DNA of 55,771 bases from Actinophytocola xanthii (GTDB taxonomy: Bacteria; Actinomycetota; Actinomycetes; Mycobacteriales; Pseudonocardiaceae). The notes below the pieces were generated by a model. That model did no database searches and was not told where the DNA came from. It saw nothing but the letters and a program-made list of their open reading frames with translations. The stretch is taken from contig NZ_MSIE01000071.1 in assembly GCF_001921205.1 (NCBI RefSeq), positions 1-55,771 on the forward strand, written 5' to 3'. The translations under genes and the position numbers were made by a program. Positions 30,297 through 39,045 of the stretch are shown here, piece after piece. Position 1 is the stretch's first letter; every line of letters starts with the position of its first letter.

Positions 30297-31313
30297 TCAG
30301 CCGGCGAAGAACGCCAGCAGCTCGCTGGTGACGAAGTCCGCGTTCTCCTCGGGCAGCCAGTGGCCCGCTCCCGGCACCTCTACGGCCCGGGTTATCCGCG
30401 ACATCCGTGGTTCTACTGTGGACCGGATGGGCGCGAGGACCCCTTCCGCGGTCATCAGCAGCGTCGGCACCGCGATCGGCGGCGCGGCCAGGTTGTCGCG
30501 CTCGTCCTGCTCGAGCGTCCGGTACAGCTCGAAGCCTCCGGTCAGGACCTGCGGACGGCGGTAGGTGCGGGCGAACTCGTCGATCTGCGCCTCGGAGAAC
30601 GGGGGCCTCGCCCCGGGGCCACCGAAGCTCTCCCCGCCGTAGGCGACGTGGGAGTAGAACAGCGCGAGGTACTCCCGGACGTCGTCGGCGACGACCGCCT
30701 CGGGGAACTCGCCCTGCCCGTGGAAGGCGATGTGCCAGCTCAGCGACCGGTACTGGGCGGCGCTGAGAACCGGCCCCGGGAGGGGATAGTCCAGGTGCGC
30801 GTACCGGGTGACGTGCTCGGGGTACTGGACGACGTACTGGAAGCCGACGCCGGCGCCGAGATCGTGCCCGACCAGGTTGATGTCGGACAGGCCGAGCTCG
30901 CCGGCGACCAGGCCGTGCACGAACCGGGCCAGGGTCGCCTTGTCGTAGCTCGGCGGTGCTCCCGTGCTGTCACCGAGCCCGGGGAGGTCCAGGGCGTACA
31001 CGGTGTACCGGTCGGCGAGTGCCGGCATGATCTCGCGCCACTCGTACCAGGACTGCGGCCAGCCATGCAGCAGGACGAGCGGTTCGCCGGTCCCGCCGGT
31101 GACGTAGTGCATCCGCACGCCGTCGACGTCGGCGAACTCGTGGCGGAACCGCCGGTTGAACTCGTCGTCGCCGCGCGTCGCGGCGTCGAAGGAGTCGGCG
31201 ACCACTCGCTGGCCGGGCGCCTGGCCGGCGTCGGTCGCGCAGGCCGAGACCAACGCGAGGGCGGTCAGCAACGCGACAGCGCGTCGTGGTCTGGTCGTAT
31301 GGGTCGGGGTCAT
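30297..31313 (-). CDS. lipid-anchored epoxide-hydrolase-like alpha/beta hydrolase
   Basis: This 338-aa precursor starts at an ATG (31313) with GGAGG 8 nt upstream. The signal peptide ends in LVSAC, a lipobox. The hydrolase core has HGWPQSWYEWR (oxyanion HGxP), DLPGLGDS, nucleophile Asp in GHDLGAG, and the late catalytic His in GAGHWLPEE. This is the pattern of soluble epoxide hydrolases and haloalkane dehalogenases. It probably works on the outside of the cell. It diverges from an XRE-cupin regulator by 79 nt, which likely controls it. Confidence 0.9.
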   Translation of the reverse strand: MTPTHTTRPRRAVALLTALALVSACATDAGQAPGQRVVADSFDAATRGDDEFNRRFRHEFADVDGVRMHYVTGGTGEPLVLLHGWPQSWYEWREIMPALADRYTVYALDLPGLGDSTGAPPSYDKATLARFVHGLVAGELGLSDINLVGHDLGAGVGFQYVVQYPEHVTRYAHLDYPLPGPVLSAAQYRSLSWHIAFHGQGEFPEAVVADDVREYLALFYSHVAYGGESFGGPGARPPFSEAQIDEFARTYRRPQVLTGGFELYRTLEQDERDNLAAPPIAVPTLLMTAEGVLAPIRSTVEPRMSRITRAVEVPGAGHWLPEENADFVTSELLAFFAG

Positions 31314-31392
31314 GCCTGTCACCTCCGCGGACAACGTCACCACGGGGCGTTCCGGGCTTGCAAGAAAAGTTGCAGATCCGCATGATGCGTCC

Positions 31393-31971
31393 ATGGGAAG
31401 CACCGAGAGGGACATCCTGGCGGGCGTCGGACCACGCCTGCGTGCGCTGCGGCGGGCACGGGGTTGGACACTGACGCGGCTGGCTGACGAGACCGGGCTG
31501 ACGTCGAGCACGTTGTCGCGGCTGGAGAACGGAAAGCTCCGCCCGACGCTGGAGCAGCTGCTACCGCTGGCGCGGGTCCACGGGGTTCCCATCGAGAACC
31601 TGGTCGAGGCGCCGCCGACCGGGGATCCGCGGATCCACCTGCGCCCGGTGCGGTACAACGGCCTGGTCGTGGTGCCGTTGACGAGGCGGGCCGGCGGGGT
31701 CCAGGCGTACAAGGTGATCTATCCGCCGGCGGGCCGGGAACCGACGACCGAGCTGCAGACCCACGAGGGGTACGAGTGGTTCTACGTCCTCAATGGACAA
31801 GTGCGGTTCGTCCTGGGCGAGCGCGACCTGCGGCTCGGCCCGGGAGAGGCGGCGGAGTTCGACACGCGCGTGCCGCACTGGATCGGCAGCGCCGACGACC
31901 AGCCGGCGGAGCTGCTCACCCTGTTCGGCGCACAGGGAGAACGCGCGCACCTGCCCGCGCTTCGCGACTGA
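31393..31971 (+). CDS. XRE-cupin transcriptional regulator
   Basis: This 192-aa cytoplasmic regulator has an N-terminal HTH (LRALRRARGWTLTRLADETG, then LSRLENGKLRPTLEQLLPLA) and a C-terminal cupin_2 barrel. The two histidine-bearing strands are QTHEGYEWFYVLNGQVRF and a later VPHWIGS. Such proteins (MudR/SutR-like) sense small ligands through the cupin and control a neighbouring gene. The divergent hydrolase gene is the natural target. Confidence 0.92.
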   Translation: MGSTERDILAGVGPRLRALRRARGWTLTRLADETGLTSSTLSRLENGKLRPTLEQLLPLARVHGVPIENLVEAPPTGDPRIHLRPVRYNGLVVVPLTRRAGGVQAYKVIYPPAGREPTTELQTHEGYEWFYVLNGQVRFVLGERDLRLGPGEAAEFDTRVPHWIGSADDQPAELLTLFGAQGERAHLPALRD

Positions 31972-31980
31972 CCACGCCCG

Positions 31981-32307
31981 TCAGGGGTCCCGGCGGTGGT
32001 CGATCACGCCGATCCGCACCTGGTGCAGCCAGAGGCCGAGCCCTCCGACGAGCCGGTCGCGGTCCATCCGGTACAGCCGCTCACGCCCCGACCTGCGAAC
32101 GCTGACCAGGCCGGACCGGACCAGGACGCCGAGGTGGCGGGTCGTGGTGGGCCAGCTCTGCTCGAACCGGGCGGCGAGGTCACCGGCCGTGACCTCGCCG
32201 CCGCGGTCGTGCAGGACGAGCAGGATCTCCCGACGGGTCGGGTGCGCGAGCGCGCCGAACACGACATCGAGCTCACCGAGCTCGCGGACGACCCGAGGAC
32301 GGCTCAT
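31981..32307 (-). CDS. ArsR-family HTH regulator
   Basis: This 108-aa winged-helix protein has FGALAHPTRREILLVLHDRG, VTAGDLAARFEQSWPTTTRHLGVL and VRRSGRERLYRMD, matching the SdpR/ArsR group (the type paired with SRPBCC or VOC genes). It has no metal-binding Cys motif (no ELCVCDL), so it is unlikely to sense arsenic. It starts 2 nt after the VOC gene stop, on the same strand. The perfect dyad upstream of the VOC gene is its likely operator, giving autoregulation. Confidence 0.9.
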   Translation of the reverse strand: MSRPRVVRELGELDVVFGALAHPTRREILLVLHDRGGEVTAGDLAARFEQSWPTTTRHLGVLVRSGLVSVRRSGRERLYRMDRDRLVGGLGLWLHQVRIGVIDHRRDP

Positions 32308-32309
32308 CG

Positions 32310-32657
32310 TCAGTTCGGGGACGCGTGCCTGGGCTCGTAGATCCCGAGTTGGCCGCCGCCCGGGACACGGATCGCGGTCAGCAGCCCCCACCCCGCGTCC
32401 TCGACGGGTCGGACGAACTCCACCCCTTTGCCCTCGAGCTCCTTGACCGTGGCGTGGATGTCGTCGCACATGAGGTACAACTCGTGGCCCGCGTCGGCCG
32501 CCTCCGTCGGGTGGACCCCGAGCTCGGCCGGCGGGAGCTGGAAGATCAGCCATCCGCCACCCGCGTCGACCGAGTCGAACTCCAGGACGTCGCGGAGGAA
32601 CTCCCGGAGGGCCGGGGCGTCCTTGCTGTACATGACCGCGTGGGTGCCGGTGATCAC
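32310..32657 (-). CDS. VOC-family protein
   Basis: This 115-aa single-domain VOC protein opens VITGTHAVMYSKDAPALREF. It continues VDAGGGWLIFQLPPAELGVH, LYLMCDDIHATVKELEGKGV and ends with GQLGIYEPRH, whose Glu is a typical metal ligand. I chose the GTG at 32657 with GGAGA 9 nt upstream. It is first in a two-gene operon with the ArsR regulator. It could be a glyoxalase- or drug-binding-type protein; no substrate can be assigned. Confidence 0.88.
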   Translation of the reverse strand: MITGTHAVMYSKDAPALREFLRDVLEFDSVDAGGGWLIFQLPPAELGVHPTEAADAGHELYLMCDDIHATVKELEGKGVEFVRPVEDAGWGLLTAIRVPGGGQLGIYEPRHASPN

Positions 32658-32689
32658 CGCGTCTGGTCTCCGTTCGTCGGTTCGGATAC

Positions 32690-32705
32690 TTAGCAACCTT
32701 GCTAA
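32690..32705. promoter_or_regulatory. perfect dyad, likely ArsR operator
   Basis: TTAGCAA-CC-TTGCTAA is a perfect inverted repeat located 33 nt upstream of the VOC start. It is AT-rich against a GC-rich background. The adjacent ArsR-family protein is the natural ligand. Confidence 0.6.
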
Positions 32706-32830
32706 CCATAGCGAGGCGGTCAACCCCACGGTCGACAAAGATGAAGCAGTTTTCAACAATTGTGTTACATAACAATTCGCACATTCTTGTTGGGCCCTTA
32801 GTGGACAGGACTACGACATTCGGGCGAATT

Positions 32831-32867
32831 ACAACCCGGTGACTCTCCGATAGGGTGACCGGGTTGT
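32831..32867 (+). promoter_or_regulatory. dyad overlapping a TAGGGT promoter box
   Basis: ACAACCCGGT and ACCGGGTTGT form a perfect 10-bp inverted repeat with a 17-nt centre that contains TAGGGT (32851-32856), an actinobacterial -10-like box. A TTACAA stands 16 bp upstream of it. This looks like an operator wrapped round the promoter of the secreted repeat protein gene. Confidence 0.45.
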
Positions 32868-32898
32868 GATTTCTTCCGTATCTCATGGGGGAGGCATT

Positions 32899-33741
32899 AT
32901 GAAAGCAAAAACGGCGGTGTCCGCTGCGTTCTTATCCGTGTCGATGGCGGCGGTGTCGTTGCTGGCCGCACCGGCGGCCGGTGCCGAGGGCGACCCGAGC
33001 GTGCTGCAGGCCAGCAACGGGTACCACCTCAGCGGCGACTGGGACGGGGACGGTGTCGACACTCCTGGGGTGTTCCGGCCGGGCTCGCCCAACACCTACT
33101 ACCTGCGCAACAGCAACTCGAGCGGCGTCGCGGACATCACGGTGTCCTTCGGCGGCGGGGGCAGCGTGTTCCCGATCGTCGGGGACTGGGACGGCGACGG
33201 CGACGACACGATCGGGTTGGTGGCGTTCGGCAGCCCGAACCGGTACTTCCTGCGCAACAGCAACACCAGCGGGGTCGCCGACATCACAGTGACCTACGGC
33301 AGCTACGGCTACCCGCTGATCGGGGACTGGGACGGCGACGGCGACGACACCATCGGTCTCGTGGCCTTCGGCAGCCCCAACACCTACTACCTGCGCAACA
33401 GCAACACCTCCGGCGCGGCCAACATCACGCTGAACTACGGCGGTGAAGGCTTCCCGATCGCGGGCGACTGGGACGCGGACGGCGACGACACCGTCGGCCT
33501 CGTGCGGTTCGACGCGAACGGTGTCGTGGACAACAGGTGGTTCCTGCGCAACACCAACAGCTCCGGGATTGCCGACGTCACGTTCGACTACGGCAGGGGC
33601 GGCCTCGAGGTGATCGGCGACTGGGACAACACGGGCGATGACAACCCCGGCCTCGTCTACCCCGGCCAGCCGAACTGGTGGGACCTGCGCAACAGCAACA
33701 CCACCGGCCCGGCCGACACGTCGTTCACCTACGGCAGCTGA
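32899..33741 (+). CDS. secreted VCBS/FG-GAP-like repeat protein
   Basis: This 280-aa precursor starts at an ATG (32899) with GGGGGAGG upstream and has a Sec signal peptide ending A-A-G-A at ~30. The mature protein is five repeats of 47-51 residues, starting at about nt 33034, 33181, 33322, 33463 and 33616. Each begins GDWDGDGxDT, a DxDxDG calcium-binding loop, and most continue as YxLRNSNTSGxADI. This predicts a small Ca2+-stabilised beta-propeller or solenoid outside the cell. Repeats 2 and 3 are nearly identical at DNA level, suggesting recent duplication. Such domains bind carbohydrates or cell surfaces. A strong terminator follows. Confidence 0.88.
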   Translation: MKAKTAVSAAFLSVSMAAVSLLAAPAAGAEGDPSVLQASNGYHLSGDWDGDGVDTPGVFRPGSPNTYYLRNSNSSGVADITVSFGGGGSVFPIVGDWDGDGDDTIGLVAFGSPNRYFLRNSNTSGVADITVTYGSYGYPLIGDWDGDGDDTIGLVAFGSPNTYYLRNSNTSGAANITLNYGGEGFPIAGDWDADGDDTVGLVRFDANGVVDNRWFLRNTNSSGIADVTFDYGRGGLEVIGDWDNTGDDNPGLVYPGQPNWWDLRNSNTTGPADTSFTYGS

Positions 33742-33754
33742 CCACAGCGCACAC

Positions 33755-33791
33755 CGGATGGCCCGCTCCCGACACGGGGGCGGGCCATCCG
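33755..33791 (+). terminator. rho-independent-like hairpin after the repeat protein
   Basis: CGGATGGCCCGC pairs with GCGGGCCATCCG (12 bp), with a further CCCG/CGGG pairing inside. It lies 14 nt after the stop codon. It has no T-run. Confidence 0.75.
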
Positions 33792-33955
33792 CATGCTCGG
33801 CGCCTGCCGCCTCGCCGACAGCGCGCTGTGGAGAATCGGGTGCTGCTCCTCGCGTCCGCGTCCCCACGCCGCCGCACTTCAGCCTCGCCGCACGTCACGG
33901 TGCAACAGGACTGCAACTCCGGCGGCCAGGATCGGCGGGCGACGGAGGGACGGTG

Positions 33956-35386
33956 GTGCTCATGTTCGGGCGGGTCGGTCGGCTGGCGATGGTGCTGGGG
34001 CTGGTGCTCGCGGCAACGGGAGCCGGGGTGGGGGTGGTGTCGGCCTCAGTGACGACACGAGTGTCGACACTGGCGGTGGCCGCGCCCGCGTGTGTGCGGG
34101 CGGTGGACCACGGGGCGGTGCCGGACGACGGTCTCGACGACCGCGACGCGTTGCAGCGGGCGATCACCGCCGCGCAGGACGGGCCGGGGTGTCTGGAACT
34201 GGCGGCGGGGCGGTTCCACGCCACCCGTCGGCCGGGCGGGTCGGACTCGATCGGCAGTCTGCGGATCACCGAGCCGCTCACGGTGCGGGGCGCCGGGGTC
34301 GGGGTCGGGGTGACCGTGCTGGCGATGCTGGGCTCGGGCACCTGCCCCGGCTGCTCCGCGCCGCAGGACTGGATCCTGGTGGAGATCGCCGGCGGGGCGT
34401 CGGGGGTGGCCGTCAGCGACCTGAGCCTGGACGGGTCGCAACGCTCCAACACCGGCGAACAGACCCACCTGCTCCAGCTGACCGGGCCCACCCGCGACGT
34501 CCTCGTCGAGCGGCTCGCGTTCACCCTGCCGACGATGGGCGCCTCCACCGGCGGGGACTGCGTCCGGCTGCTCGGCGCCCTCGGGACCGCGCCGGCGCTG
34601 GTGGTGAACACGACGATCCGGGACGTCGTCGGCCTGGACTGCGACCGGTCGTTCGTCAGCCTCCAGCGCGGCGTGCAGGGCCTCGTGGTCGAACGCGGCG
34701 AGTCGGTGCGGGTCGGCGACCAGGCCATCGACTTCGAGCCGACCGGTGGCACCGGCTGCGAGACGCTGGTCCGCGACGTCCAGCTCCGGCGGCTCACCCT
34801 GCGCACCGGCCGCTCCTCCGGGGCCACCGTGACCGTCGCCGGCAAGGGCTGCAAGGTCGTGCGAGGCGTCACCCTCACCGACTCGGTGGTGGAGGACGGC
34901 GGCGTGTTCGTGCTCAACGCCCACGACGTGACCCTGTCGCGGCTGCACCTGCGCAGCGTCCCCGGCAGCGCACAGGCACCCGTCCTGGCCCGCGAGCGCA
35001 TCGTCAACCTGCGCGTCCTGGACAGCGTCGTCGAGCGGGTCGCCGCCTCCGGACCCGGTGCCGCGGTCCGGGTCTCCGGACAGGACACGGCCAGACCGAC
35101 CGACGTCCTGCTGTCCGGCGTCCGCGTGCCGTCCGCCACGCCCGAACCCCTGATCCACACCACCAACCTGGCCCGGCTGAGCATCGTCGACGCCGAGCTG
35201 GTCCACCGGGGAGCACCAGTGGCCAACGCCGCGGTGCACGTCAGCGCGGTACCCGCGACACCGGCCGAGTCACCGACGCTGACCGACACCGCCGTCTGCG
35301 GAGCGCTGGCCGGCGTGATCACGACAGCGGGCCAGGTCGGCCAGCCGGTCCTCGTGCGGGTGACCGGACCGTCCGACTGCCCGTGA
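33956..35386 (+). CDS. secreted right-handed beta-helix protein (pectate-lyase-like)
   Basis: This ~476-aa precursor has an N-terminal signal segment (FGRVGRLAMVLGLVLAATGA). The mature part opens ACVRAVDHGAVPDDGLDDRD, the phage-tailspike/pectate-lyase-3 style start that precedes right-handed parallel beta-helices. Short hydrophobic rungs with V-x-V/L-x-x patterns follow throughout. It is probably a polysaccharide lyase, hydrolase or binding protein; no catalytic set can be named. I chose the GTG at 33956 because GGAGGG lies 6 nt upstream; the ATG at 33962 is an alternative. It is followed 32 nt later by the Tat-exported gene. Confidence 0.82.
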   Translation: MLMFGRVGRLAMVLGLVLAATGAGVGVVSASVTTRVSTLAVAAPACVRAVDHGAVPDDGLDDRDALQRAITAAQDGPGCLELAAGRFHATRRPGGSDSIGSLRITEPLTVRGAGVGVGVTVLAMLGSGTCPGCSAPQDWILVEIAGGASGVAVSDLSLDGSQRSNTGEQTHLLQLTGPTRDVLVERLAFTLPTMGASTGGDCVRLLGALGTAPALVVNTTIRDVVGLDCDRSFVSLQRGVQGLVVERGESVRVGDQAIDFEPTGGTGCETLVRDVQLRRLTLRTGRSSGATVTVAGKGCKVVRGVTLTDSVVEDGGVFVLNAHDVTLSRLHLRSVPGSAQAPVLARERIVNLRVLDSVVERVAASGPGAAVRVSGQDTARPTDVLLSGVRVPSATPEPLIHTTNLARLSIVDAELVHRGAPVANAAVHVSAVPATPAESPTLTDTAVCGALAGVITTAGQVGQPVLVRVTGPSDCP

Positions 35387-35418
35387 GAAGCCGGGCCGTA
35401 AGGAACAAGGGGGAGCAC

Positions 35419-36624
35419 ATGTCCGGAAACACGTTCACCCGGCGGGCGGCGCTGGTCGGCGGGGCCGCCACGCTCGGGGTGCCACTACTGGCCGGCGCGC
35501 GGCCGGCGCAGGCCGGCACCTGGGGGCGGATCGCCAACGGCTCGCACGTCAACCGTCGGGTCTACACAGGACTCTTCTTCGGCGGACCGCACAACCCGAA
35601 CTCGGTGCCGCTGTTCACCCGGCACCCCCTCGACCCGGACCGGTTGGACTGGACGAGCACGGCCGACATCCGGTTCGCCCTGCAGCGGCTGGTCGGCGTC
35701 GGGCTGAACACGGTCACGCTGTCCTACTTCGGGCACGAGGGGGACACCGACGCCTTCGCCCCGACCTGGCTGTTCTCCCGGACCCGGTGGCCGCACGAGA
35801 ACGTTCCCGGCACCTACACCGAAGCCGAACAGATCGCCCGGGTCCGCGAGCTGTTCGCCGTGGCGAGGGAGGTCGGCCTGCTGGTTGCCCCGTTGCTCGA
35901 GGTGACGCCGAACAACCGGTTCTTCGAGTACTTCCCGACGAACCTCGACGTGCTGCTCGACCGCGCCGGGTGGCTGCTCAAGCACTTCGGTGACGAGCCC
36001 AACTTCCTGCGGGTCTTCGACCGGACCGGCAAGGCCCGCCACGTACTGGGGCAGATCGAGGCGATCCACCTCGGGCAGGTGGACCCGGTGGACTTCGCGG
36101 CCGGGTTCGACACCGCGGCCCGGCTGCTGCACCAGCGCAGCGGCCACCTGCCGGGCTGGTGGCTCGACCCCACACCGCTTCCTCCGTTCGGCTCACATGC
36201 CGGCCCGGACCCGGCGGCCCTGCGCACGACGTCGAGCGTACTGGGCATCAACCCGTTCAACATCACCTCCCAGAGCCCGGGCGCGGCGGAACCGGAGGAG
36301 CAGATCACCCCGGACGAGCGGATGGCCTACGCCCGGCAGATCACCCGGACCTGGGCGGCCTCCGGCATTCCCTACCTCGCGCCGCTGCTGCCGGGGTACG
36401 ACGCCCGCATCGTCTTCCCGCACCTGGGGAGCTACGGGTTCACCACCGACTGGCTGCGCCAGCAGCGGGACCTCGCGGTGAACAGCGGCAACGCCGGCGT
36501 CTCGTTCACCACGCTGAACGGCTTCACCGAGGGATACGTCGTCTATCCCACCGAGGAGAACGGCGACACCATCACACGCTGGGCCGCCGAGGCCGTCGAC
36601 GCCCACCGCGCCCACTGGATCTGA
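35419..36624 (+). CDS. Tat-exported TIM-barrel-like protein (glycoside-hydrolase-like)
   Basis: This 401-aa precursor starts at an ATG (35419) with AAGGGGGAG upstream. It has a twin-arginine signal, TFTRRAALVGGAATLGVPLL, cleaved near A-Q-A. The mature protein reads like a (beta/alpha)8 barrel: VGVGLNTVTLSYFGHEGD, VGLLVAPLLEVTPNN, GWWLDPTPLPP, YLAPLLPGYDARI and VSFTTLNGFTEGY. The acidic residues in these strand ends could be catalytic. It resembles uncharacterised glycoside-hydrolase-like proteins; the exact family is not recognised. It is sandwiched between two beta-helix genes, suggesting joint action on an extracellular glycan. Confidence 0.75.
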   Translation: MSGNTFTRRAALVGGAATLGVPLLAGARPAQAGTWGRIANGSHVNRRVYTGLFFGGPHNPNSVPLFTRHPLDPDRLDWTSTADIRFALQRLVGVGLNTVTLSYFGHEGDTDAFAPTWLFSRTRWPHENVPGTYTEAEQIARVRELFAVAREVGLLVAPLLEVTPNNRFFEYFPTNLDVLLDRAGWLLKHFGDEPNFLRVFDRTGKARHVLGQIEAIHLGQVDPVDFAAGFDTAARLLHQRSGHLPGWWLDPTPLPPFGSHAGPDPAALRTTSSVLGINPFNITSQSPGAAEPEEQITPDERMAYARQITRTWAASGIPYLAPLLPGYDARIVFPHLGSYGFTTDWLRQQRDLAVNSGNAGVSFTTLNGFTEGYVVYPTEENGDTITRWAAEAVDAHRAHWI

Positions 36625-36642
36625 GCCGAGGATTCCGACCGG

Positions 36643-36706
36643 TCGAAACCACGTTCCTCCGTACGGCCGTGTATTTCGCAGCATTGGGCGGGGAATTCGA
36701 AACCAC
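36643..36706 (+). repeat. 10-bp direct repeat TCGAAACCAC between secreted-protein genes
   Basis: TCGAAACCAC occurs at 36643-36652 and 36697-36706, 54 bp apart start to start, in the 153-nt gap upstream of the second beta-helix gene. It could be a pair of regulator sites. Confidence 0.35.
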
Positions 36707-36777
36707 TGCAACGGCACCGCGCCCGGCAGCGACACCCTCCTCAATACGCGGGGGAGCACGCTGTTTCCGGAGGGCTC

Positions 36778-38259
36778 ATGAAAAAGGTTTCGTCACGCGC
36801 GCTGACGTTGGCGATCTCCCTGGTCGCCCTGCAGGGCGCGGCGCCGGTCGGATCGCCGGCGGCCGAGCAGCGGGCTCCCGGGGCGTGCGGTGCCGCCATC
36901 GGTGTGCCCTCGGCACCCGCCGACGCCACGACGGTGATGCCGGGTACCGACCTGTCGACGGCCACCCGGAACAGCCCGCCGGGCACGACGTTCTGGCTCG
37001 GCCCCGGCACCCACACGCTGGTGGCCGACCAGTTCGGGCAGGTGATACCGAAGGACGGCAACGTCTATCTCGGCGCACCGGGCGCGGTGCTGGACGGGCG
37101 CGGGATCAACCGGGCGGCGTTCACCCAACAGGCCTCGGGAGTGGTGATCAGCGGCCTGACCATCCGCGGCTTCGTCGCGTCGCTGAACCAGGGGGTGGTC
37201 AACCACGACTCGGCGCCCGGCTGGGTGATCGAGGGCAACGTCATCGAGGACAACGACGGCGCCGGGATGATGGCCGGGAACGGTCAGCGGATCCTGCGGA
37301 ACTGCCTGCGAAACAACGGCCAGTACGGCATCAACGCCTACCGCAACGGCGGGATCTCCGACCTCGTCGTCGAGGGCAACGAGATCACCGGCAACAACAC
37401 CGACGACTGGGAGGCCCAGGTACCGGGTTGCGGCTGCACCGGAGGTGCGAAGTTCTGGGCGGTGGACGGCGCGGACATCCGCGACAACTGGGTGCACCAC
37501 AACCGCGGCGCCGGGCTCTGGGCCGACACCAACAACAACGACTTCGTCATCGAGGGCAACCTGATCGAGGACAACGACGCCGAGGGCCTGTTCTACGAGC
37601 TCTCCTACAACCTCGTCCTGAGCGGGAACACCTTCCGCCGCAACATGTTGCCGCAGGGCCGGCGCCGAGCCGAGCTGGGCGACAACTTCCCGGTCGCCGC
37701 CGTCTACATCAGCGAGTCCGGCGGCGAGCCGCGAATTCCCGCGCGGACCAACCTGATCGACATCAGCGGCAACATGTTCTCCGACAACTGGTCGGCCATC
37801 ACGCTGTGGGAGAACGCGGACCGGTTCTGCAACAGCCCGGCCAACACCTCGGGGCTGTCCTGCACGCCCATGGTGCCGCAGGTCTCGTCCTGCGCCCAGC
37901 CCGGAATCGCCTCGCCGCCGCTGCTGGGCGACTGCCGGTGGAAGACCCAGCGGGTGCACGTACACGGGAACACCTTCGAGTTCGACTCGCAGACGCCGGG
38001 GTGCCTGTCGCTGTGCGGGCGGATGGCCGTGCTGTCGAACTACGGCACCTTCCCCGACTGGTCCCCGTACAAGGCCTGGACGGTCTCCGACGCGATCACC
38101 TTCCAGCAGGACAACCGGTGGTACGACAACCTGTACTACGGCCCGTGGACGTTCGTCGCCCACAACGCCGGGCGCGGACTGTCCCCCGAGGCATGGCAGG
38201 CGGCACCGTACAACCAGGACACCTGCAGCACCTTCGGCGACTCCGGCGGCTGCGGGTAG
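36778..38259 (+). CDS. secreted parallel beta-helix repeat protein
   Basis: This 493-aa precursor has a Sec signal peptide (MKKVSSRALTLAISLVALQG). The mature part begins with a GTDLSTATRNSPPGTTFWLG region. A series of PbH1-type rungs follows: VVISGLTIRGF, WVIEGNVIEDNDGAGMMAGN, LVVEGNEITGNN, FVIEGNLIEDNDAEGLFYEL and VHVHGNTFEFD. Asn ladders (GN) are conspicuous, and several Cys pairs lie in the C-terminal third. Such proteins are commonly polysaccharide lyases, epimerases or phage-like depolymerases. The ATG is preceded by GGAGGG. It is convergent with the methyltransferase gene, with only 8 nt between them. Confidence 0.88.
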   Translation: MKKVSSRALTLAISLVALQGAAPVGSPAAEQRAPGACGAAIGVPSAPADATTVMPGTDLSTATRNSPPGTTFWLGPGTHTLVADQFGQVIPKDGNVYLGAPGAVLDGRGINRAAFTQQASGVVISGLTIRGFVASLNQGVVNHDSAPGWVIEGNVIEDNDGAGMMAGNGQRILRNCLRNNGQYGINAYRNGGISDLVVEGNEITGNNTDDWEAQVPGCGCTGGAKFWAVDGADIRDNWVHHNRGAGLWADTNNNDFVIEGNLIEDNDAEGLFYELSYNLVLSGNTFRRNMLPQGRRRAELGDNFPVAAVYISESGGEPRIPARTNLIDISGNMFSDNWSAITLWENADRFCNSPANTSGLSCTPMVPQVSSCAQPGIASPPLLGDCRWKTQRVHVHGNTFEFDSQTPGCLSLCGRMAVLSNYGTFPDWSPYKAWTVSDAITFQQDNRWYDNLYYGPWTFVAHNAGRGLSPEAWQAAPYNQDTCSTFGDSGGCG

Positions 38260-38267
38260 GCGCACCT

Positions 38268-38975
38268 CTACGGGGTGACGCGGCTGGGCCCTGGCCCACC
38301 GCCGAGGTTCTCCGGTTGTGGCCGGGCGAGGACGATGCCGACGTTCCCGCCCACGCGCAGGGCCAGTGTCCGGGTGGGTTCCACGGTGAAGCCAGCGGCG
38401 ACAATGCGCTCCGCCACCGCGTCACCCACGTTGTCGCGCAGCTGTTCACGCATCCGACCGCGCATCCCGTGGCCGTGTCCCCGGGAGTGCTCCTCGACCA
38501 CCGCGTCGGCGAGAACCAGCATCCCGTCCGCTCGCAGCACCCGGCGAACCTCGGCGAGCAGCGAGTCCTTGGCCGGGCCGTCCAGGTGGTGCAGCATCAG
38601 GCTGGAGAGGACCCGGTCGAACGAGCCGTCCGGGTAGGGCAGCTCCTGGGCGAACCCGCGGTCGAACCGGACCCGCAGACCGGCCCGCCGCGCCTTGCGA
38701 GCGGCGCGCGCCAGCGCCTTCGGGTCCGGGTCCAGCCCGACGAGGTCCACGTTCGGGTACCGCCTGCCGGTCGCCCGCAGCAGGTTCCCCGTGCCGCAGC
38801 CGACGTCCAGCACCCGCTGCCCCTCCCGCGGTCCGGCCAGCGTGATCATCTGCTGGTGGATCGGGCCGAGCCCGAACACGTGGTGCACGACGTCGTAGAG
38901 CGGAAGCAGGAAGTGCTTGCCCAGGCCGGGGATGTACTCCCGCTCGGTGTTCGGCTGAGACGTTCTTTCGGTCAT
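38268..38975 (-). CDS. class I SAM-dependent methyltransferase
   Basis: This 235-aa cytoplasmic enzyme has SAM motif I VLDVGCGTGNLLRA, an acidic VGLDPDPKAL in motif II, and LPYPDGSFDRVLSSLMLHHL, the pattern of Methyltransf_11/UbiE-like enzymes acting on small molecules. The C-terminus has a strand/helix segment rich in Gly. It diverges from an AraC-family gene; regulation by it is likely. The substrate is unknown. Confidence 0.92.
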   Translation of the reverse strand: MTERTSQPNTEREYIPGLGKHFLLPLYDVVHHVFGLGPIHQQMITLAGPREGQRVLDVGCGTGNLLRATGRRYPNVDLVGLDPDPKALARAARKARRAGLRVRFDRGFAQELPYPDGSFDRVLSSLMLHHLDGPAKDSLLAEVRRVLRADGMLVLADAVVEEHSRGHGHGMRGRMREQLRDNVGDAVAERIVAAGFTVEPTRTLALRVGGNVGIVLARPQPENLGGGPGPSRVTP

Positions 38976-39045
38976 ACGGACATCCTGTCGACGCGTGGAG
39001 CGGCGGAGCCATACCGATTGTCGGGTTTCATGGGACGATCTGACG

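Noticed and set aside
33793-36624. 943-codon plus-strand open frame
   Set aside because: Up to ~35380 it is an out-of-phase shadow of the beta-helix gene. From 35419 on it is in phase with the Tat-exported protein gene, which has its own ATG, ribosome binding site and signal peptide.
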